DNA from: JANLYC01 sp963815445
GTDB taxonomy: Bacteria; Actinomycetota; Actinomycetes; Propionibacteriales; Nocardioidaceae
DNA length: 64,000 bases
NCBI GenBank assembly: GCA_963815445.1
Contig: CAWFGV010000011.1
Coordinates: forward strand, 310,001-374,000
Reading direction: 5' to 3'
The position numbers and the translations under genes were made by a program. The notes under the pieces were generated by a model. It saw nothing but the letters and a program-made list of their open reading frames with translations, was not told the origin of the DNA and did not search any database. This document shows, piece after piece, positions 60,028 through 64,000 of this stretch (position 1 is its first letter; each line of letters starts with the position of its first letter).

Positions 60028-61152
60028 GTGCGCATACTCATGGCCGGGGGTGGCTCTGCTGGTCACACCTCACCGCTGATCGCGACCGCTGACGCACTGC
60101 GTCGCGCGTTCGACGATGACGACTCTGCCGACGTCGCCGAGATCCTCTGCCTCGGCACAGAGCGAGGTCTCGAGACACGGGTGATCCCCCAAGCGGGATT
60201 CGAGCTCGCACTCATTCCTCCGGTCCCGTTGCCGCGCACCGTGTCGGTGGACCTGTTGAAGGTGCCGGCGCGGCTGCGGGGAGCGGTCAAGGCGGCTCGT
60301 CGCGTGATCGACGACTTCGGGGCCGACGTGGTGGTCGGCTTCGGTGGCTACGTGTCCATGCCGGCGTACGTCGCCGCACGTCGCACCCACCGCCCGCTCG
60401 TCATCCACGAGGGGAATGCGCTGCCAGGGGTGGCCAACAGGTTCGGCGCTCGGTTCTGTACGCGGATCGTGGCCACGTCCTATCCGGGGACCAAGCTGCC
60501 GCACGCGCAGTACATCGGACTGCCGATCCGCCGGGCGATCTCGACCCTCGACCGCACGGAGCTCCGGCCGCTCGCACGTCAACACTTCGGCCTCGACCAG
60601 GACGCACCGACCTTGCTCGTCACCGGAGGCTCGCAGGGTGCACGGCGGATCAATGACACGGTCTCGGCCTGCGCGGCGGACCTCGCTACGGCCGGCGTAC
60701 AGGTGCTGCACGTGAAAGGCCCCCAGGGGGAGGTCAGCCTGCCCGCCGACCGCGGGGCATCCGTCGCCTACGTCGTCGTCGACTACGTCGACCGGATGGA
60801 CCTGGCCTACGCGGCCGCGGACCTCATGGTCGGCAGGGCTGGGTCCAACTCGGTCACCGAGACGGCAGCCATCGGACTGCCGTCGGCCTTCGTCCCCCTT
60901 CCGATCGGCAACGGCGAGCAGGCTCTGAACGCGTCCGCCGTCGTCTCGGCCGGTGGCGGGTTGCTCGTGGACGACACCGCGTTCACGCCGGACTGGGTTC
61001 GCGAGCACGTGTTGCCGCTCGTGGTCGACCGGCCTCGCCTCGACCAGATGTCGGCCGCGGCCGCCGGACTCATCCGGCGCGACGCCGACCAGCGACTGGC
61101 CGCCCTCGTGATAGCGGCCGGTCGGCCGCGCGCGGACGTAGGCGTGCGATGA
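60028..61152 (+). CDS. murG: UDP-GlcNAc:MurNAc-pentapeptide GlcNAc transferase MurG
   Basis: 374 residues from GTG 60028, with AGGACAGGA upstream. Features: ILMAGGGSAGHTSPLIATADAL, VVGFGGYVSMPAYVAA, LVIHEGNALPGVANRF, TGGSQGARRIN, RAGSNSVTETAAIGLPSAFVPLP and GEQALNASAV. It makes lipid II from lipid I on the inner face of the membrane. It follows ftsW by 19 bp; its stop overlaps murC by ATGA. Confidence 0.95.
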   Translation: MRILMAGGGSAGHTSPLIATADALRRAFDDDDSADVAEILCLGTERGLETRVIPQAGFELALIPPVPLPRTVSVDLLKVPARLRGAVKAARRVIDDFGADVVVGFGGYVSMPAYVAARRTHRPLVIHEGNALPGVANRFGARFCTRIVATSYPGTKLPHAQYIGLPIRRAISTLDRTELRPLARQHFGLDQDAPTLLVTGGSQGARRINDTVSACAADLATAGVQVLHVKGPQGEVSLPADRGASVAYVVVDYVDRMDLAYAAADLMVGRAGSNSVTETAAIGLPSAFVPLPIGNGEQALNASAVVSAGGGLLVDDTAFTPDWVREHVLPLVVDRPRLDQMSAAAAGLIRRDADQRLAALVIAAGRPRADVGVR

Positions 61153-62603
61153 GAGTCCCCGTTCCCGACGTCATCTGGCCGTGCGAGGAGCTCGGTCGTG
61201 TGCACTTCGTAGGTATCGGAGGCGCGGCTCTGTCCGGTCTGGCTCGGATCATGGTCGGCCGCGGAGTGAGCGTGACAGGAAGCGATGCCAAGGACTCGGT
61301 GCTGCTCGACGGGTTGCGGGACCTGGGGGTGATCTGCTGGGTAGGCCACCGGGCCACGCACGTCGACGACGCCGACACCGTGGTCGTCTCCACCGCGATC
61401 CGGGAGGACAACCCCGAGGTGGTGCGTGCACTCGAGCGTGGGCTCCGTCTCTGGCCACGATCGGCGGCCGTGCAGTCGGTGCTGCTCGGCCGGACGGCCG
61501 TCGTGGTCACCGGTACCCACGGCAAGACCACCACCACCTCCATGCTGGCGACGGCTCTGCTCTCGTGTGGTGCCGATCCGTCGTACGCCATCGGCTCGAC
61601 CCTGACGGCATCGGGGCTCAACGCCGCCGCCGGCACAGGCGACCTGTTCGTGGCCGAAGGCGACGAGAGTGACGGCGCGATTCTCACGTACACCCCGATG
61701 GGTGCGATCGTGACGAACGTCGACTCCGACCACCTCGACCACTTCGGCACGGTCGAGGCGTACGCCGCTGTCTTCGACGAGTTCGTGACGCGCATCAGGC
61801 CCGGCGGCTTCCTGGTCTGCTGCGTGGACGATCCCGGCGCGGCCCGGCTGGCCGACCTGGCCGAGCGCCACGAGGTTGCGGTCATCCGGGTCGGTCGGGC
61901 CGATGGCGTCGATCTGCGTGCCCGGGCGCTGGCCTTCGCCGGCGAGACCTCGACCTACGAGGTCGTCGAGGACGACCGGCTGCTCGGCACGGTCTCGTTG
62001 CAGGTGCCGGGCGTCAACTATGTCGTGGACTCGCTCGGCGCCCTCGCGGCGGGGCTTCGCCTCGGCTTCGGGTTCGACGAGCTGGCGGTCGGGCTCGCGA
62101 GCTTCCGTGGCAGCGCCCGACGGATGGAGTTCAAAGGAGCGGCCGGCTCTGTGCGGGTCTACGACAGCTATGCCCACCACCCGGCCGAGATCGCAGGTGA
62201 CCTCCAGGCTGCCCGCGCCGTCGCGGGCGAGGAGCGGCTGCTCGTCTGCTTCCAGCCCCACCTCTACAGCCGGACCCAGATCTTCGGCACCGCGATGGGC
62301 GAGGCACTCTCGGCCGCCGACCTGGTCGTGGTCATGGACGTCTATGCGGCGCGCGAGGCGCCCGAGCCGGGAGTCTCCGGGCAGCTGGTTGCCTCAGCCG
62401 TGCAGCTCGACCCGGACCACGTGCACTACGAGCCGCACTGGGACGCGGTACCTGCGATGATCACGCGACTCATCGCCGAGTCGGAGATGCCGACCACGGT
62501 GATCACGATGGGCGCCGGCGACGTGACCGACATCGGGCCGCAGGTGCTCTCGCTGGTTCGCTCGGACGCAGACGGGGGGCCGTCCGATGGCAGTGCGATC
62601 TGA
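61149..62603 (+). CDS. murC: UDP-N-acetylmuramate--L-alanine ligase
   Basis: 484 residues from ATG 61149. N-terminal LGRVHFVGIGGAALSGLARIMVGRG, VVVSTAIREDNPEV, P-loop VVTGTHGKTTTTSML, EGDESDGAILTYTP, NVDSDHLDHFGTVE, YDSYAHHPAEIAGDL and FQPHLYSRTQIF. It adds L-Ala to UDP-MurNAc. The 3' end overlaps ftsQ by 17 bp. Confidence 0.95.
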   Translation: MRVPVPDVIWPCEELGRVHFVGIGGAALSGLARIMVGRGVSVTGSDAKDSVLLDGLRDLGVICWVGHRATHVDDADTVVVSTAIREDNPEVVRALERGLRLWPRSAAVQSVLLGRTAVVVTGTHGKTTTTSMLATALLSCGADPSYAIGSTLTASGLNAAAGTGDLFVAEGDESDGAILTYTPMGAIVTNVDSDHLDHFGTVEAYAAVFDEFVTRIRPGGFLVCCVDDPGAARLADLAERHEVAVIRVGRADGVDLRARALAFAGETSTYEVVEDDRLLGTVSLQVPGVNYVVDSLGALAAGLRLGFGFDELAVGLASFRGSARRMEFKGAAGSVRVYDSYAHHPAEIAGDLQAARAVAGEERLLVCFQPHLYSRTQIFGTAMGEALSAADLVVVMDVYAAREAPEPGVSGQLVASAVQLDPDHVHYEPHWDAVPAMITRLIAESEMPTTVITMGAGDVTDIGPQVLSLVRSDADGGPSDGSAI

Positions 62604-63309
62604 GCCATCCAGGTTCGCGCGGCGTCAGTGGATGCACCGACTGCAGGCGGTCCGTCCCTGGTTGCTGGGTGTCGTCGCGGCGAGCGCGGTCGCGCTCGGT
62701 GTGTGGGCGTTGCTCTTCTCGTCCTGGCTCGCCACCCAGCAGGTCGACGTGACCGGCAACGACATCGTGCCGGCGCAGGACGTGGTCAAAGCCGCCGCGA
62801 TCCAGGACGGGACACCGCTGCTCCGGGTCAACCTCGATGCGGTTCGCCAACAGGTCGCAGCCCTGCCATCGGTGGCGACCGTGAGCGTGCACCGAGGGTG
62901 GCCGCACACGATCGACATCACGGTGACGGAGCGCACGCCGTTGGCGACCGTGCTGAGCCACGGCTCGTGGTACGCGATGGACAAGGCCGGCGTTCTCTTC
63001 CACCCCTTGTCTCTTCGTGATCCGGCCTTGCCTGTGGTCGTCCTGGCACCCGGAGCGGACGCGGCTGCCCGCGCCGAGGTCGCGTCGGTGGTGAGCGTCC
63101 TTCCCCGCGACCTGCTCGCCTCGATGCGCCGGGTGAAGGCACGGTCGATGGACTCGATCACGCTGGTCCTGTCCGATGGCCGACACGTGGTGTGGGGGAG
63201 TGCCGAAGAGTCCTCCCGCAAGGTCGACGTGCTCGCCGTCCTCCTCGAGCAGCAGCGCGCCTCGGTGTACGACGTGAGCGTCCCCGAGGAACCGACGACA
63301 CGGAGATAA
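62587..63309 (+). CDS. ftsQ: Cell division protein FtsQ
   Basis: 240 residues from ATG 62587 (a GTG at 62593 is a possible alternative). Membrane helix at about 24-49, then the POTRA domain (about 50-118, TQQVDVTGNDIVPAQDVVKAA, LPSVATVSVHRGWPHTIDITV) and the FtsQ beta domain (TERTPLATVLS, WYAMDKAGVLF). It recruits FtsB/FtsL at the septum. Overlaps murC. The next gene is not ftsZ but a convergent racemase. Confidence 0.9.
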   Translation: MAVRSEPSRFARRQWMHRLQAVRPWLLGVVAASAVALGVWALLFSSWLATQQVDVTGNDIVPAQDVVKAAAIQDGTPLLRVNLDAVRQQVAALPSVATVSVHRGWPHTIDITVTERTPLATVLSHGSWYAMDKAGVLFHPLSLRDPALPVVVLAPGADAAARAEVASVVSVLPRDLLASMRRVKARSMDSITLVLSDGRHVVWGSAEESSRKVDVLAVLLEQQRASVYDVSVPEEPTTRR

Positions 63310-63411
63310 GGGACGCTCCGCAATGGCGAAGTCGCCCCGCGGCTAGCCGACGCGGCGTTCGGCTGTGAGCTCACCTGGGTGCGTCGACACTGGCGAGGTC
63401 GATGTGCTGGG

Positions 63412-64000
63412 TCACGTCGTCGAGTCTGGCACGTCCGGCCCGGTGACCGACCCCCCGCGCCAGGTCGGGAGGTCGTGCTGCCCGACCGCGACGTCGTAGG
63501 CGGCCGCCGCGAGCAGCCGGGTCGAGTCGAGCGTCGGCAGTGGGGAGACGTCCGGCGTGACCAGCATGGGGATCTCCGTGCAGACGAGTGCCACCGCGTC
63601 GCAGCCTCGTCCGCGCAGGTCCTCGATGACGCGGACGTATGCCGCACGGGACTCAGGACGCAGCTCACCGTCGAGCAGCTCGTCGAAGATCACTGTGTTG
63701 ACCAGCTCGCGATCGCCCGCAGGTGGTACTTCGGACGTCAGGCCGTGCCGGCCGAGGGCGTCGGGATACAACGTGCCGTCCATGGTGTAGCGGGTGCCGA
63801 GCACCCCGACGGTGGTGTGACCGCGCCGGGCGGCCTCCGCCGCCACGACGTCTGCGATGTGCAGTCCCGGCAAGGCGAGCGGGTCGCCGCCCAGCTCGAG
63901 GGCCATGTGCGCGGTGTTGTCGGGGCACACGAAGAAGTCGGCGCCGGCGTCGGCCAGCCGTTGCACACTGGTCGCGAGCGTGTCCCGGATGCTCGCGTGC
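63412..64000 (-). CDS. Aspartate/glutamate racemase family protein (partial, N-terminus off the window)
   Basis: About 195 residues seen; the frame stays open to base 64000, so the start lies beyond it. Catalytic Cys of the family in DFFVCPDNTAHM (N-terminal site) and in LVCTEIPML (C-terminal site). GGDPLALPGLHIADVVAAEA and TVGVLGTRYTMDG also match Asp/Glu racemases. It may racemise aspartate or another amino acid, possibly for the cell wall or a secondary metabolite. It converges on ftsQ with a 102-bp gap, so it separates ftsQ from whatever follows. Confidence 0.84.
   Translation of the reverse strand, partial: HASIRDTLATSVQRLADAGADFFVCPDNTAHMALELGGDPLALPGLHIADVVAAEAARRGHTTVGVLGTRYTMDGTLYPDALGRHGLTSEVPPAGDRELVNTVIFDELLDGELRPESRAAYVRVIEDLRGRGCDAVALVCTEIPMLVTPDVSPLPTLDSTRLLAAAAYDVAVGQHDLPTWRGGSVTGPDVPDSTT

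Overview
The window is one contiguous piece of a high-GC actinobacterial chromosome (Actinomycetota). The evidence is the GC-rich codon use, many GTG/TTG starts, PASTA-type Ser/Thr kinase, class II DAHP synthase, DUF3040 and DUF6504 proteins, an SOS box of the TCGAAC-N4-GTTCGA type, many apparently leaderless genes, and a gene order resembling the M. tuberculosis fadD15-pknL-aroG-dcw region. Genus cannot be fixed from sequence alone; a Nocardioidaceae-like or related lineage is a guess. No rRNA, tRNA, CRISPR, prophage or IS transposase was seen.

Layout. 1-1.7 kb: end of a Flp/Tad pilus locus (cpaE partial, cpaB). 2-13.8 kb: lipid and housekeeping genes: acyl-CoA synthetase, SRPBCC protein, ArsA-like ATPase, two tandem ROK kinases, a TIGR00300 protein, small membrane proteins, hydrolases, PlsC acyltransferase and a tyrosine phosphatase. 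14-17.6 kb: a phosphofructokinase with pyrophosphate-type residues, DAHP synthase, threonine aldolase. 17.8-22.2 kb: EamA exporter and a three-gene signalling operon (hybrid kinase, receiver, receiver-nucleotide cyclase). 22.4-31 kb: PknL-like kinase with its divergent DNA-binding partner, a barstar-like protein, prenyl synthase, MetF, and a CrtI-like oxidoreductase/ATP-grasp/DUF4126 operon. 31-34.5 kb: secreted two-domain cell-wall hydrolase, an anchored protein and YbaK. 34.6-41.6 kb: SOS mutagenesis cassette (LexA box, DUF6504, DnaE2, methyltransferase, DinB). 41.6-48.2 kb: a tandem-repeat block, L,D-transpeptidase, DUF3040 and the MoxR-DUF58-transglutaminase operon. 48.6-63.3 kb: the division and cell wall (dcw) cluster mraZ, a small membrane ORF, rsmH, ftsL, ftsI, murE, murF, mraY, murD, ftsW, murG, murC, ftsQ. 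It is followed not by ftsZ but by a convergent Asp/Glu racemase gene that runs off the window.

How the genes work together. The dcw genes make lipid II and the septal machinery and are almost all translationally coupled. The LDT, amidase and PknL-type kinase add further cell-wall functions. DnaE2 and DinB form a damage-inducible translesion synthesis module.

Main points of interest: (1) a family of about 68-bp inverted-repeat elements with a conserved core, two copies of which lie inside the dnaE2 reading frame and are translated in different frames; (2) single-base frameshifts in both murF and ftsW; (3) a 79-80 bp tandem repeat built from half of a terminator palindrome; (4) an unlisted 50-residue membrane protein ORF immediately upstream of rsmH; (5) well-formed MraZ and LexA operators; (6) ten genes with a TANNNT box 6-7 nt before the start codon.
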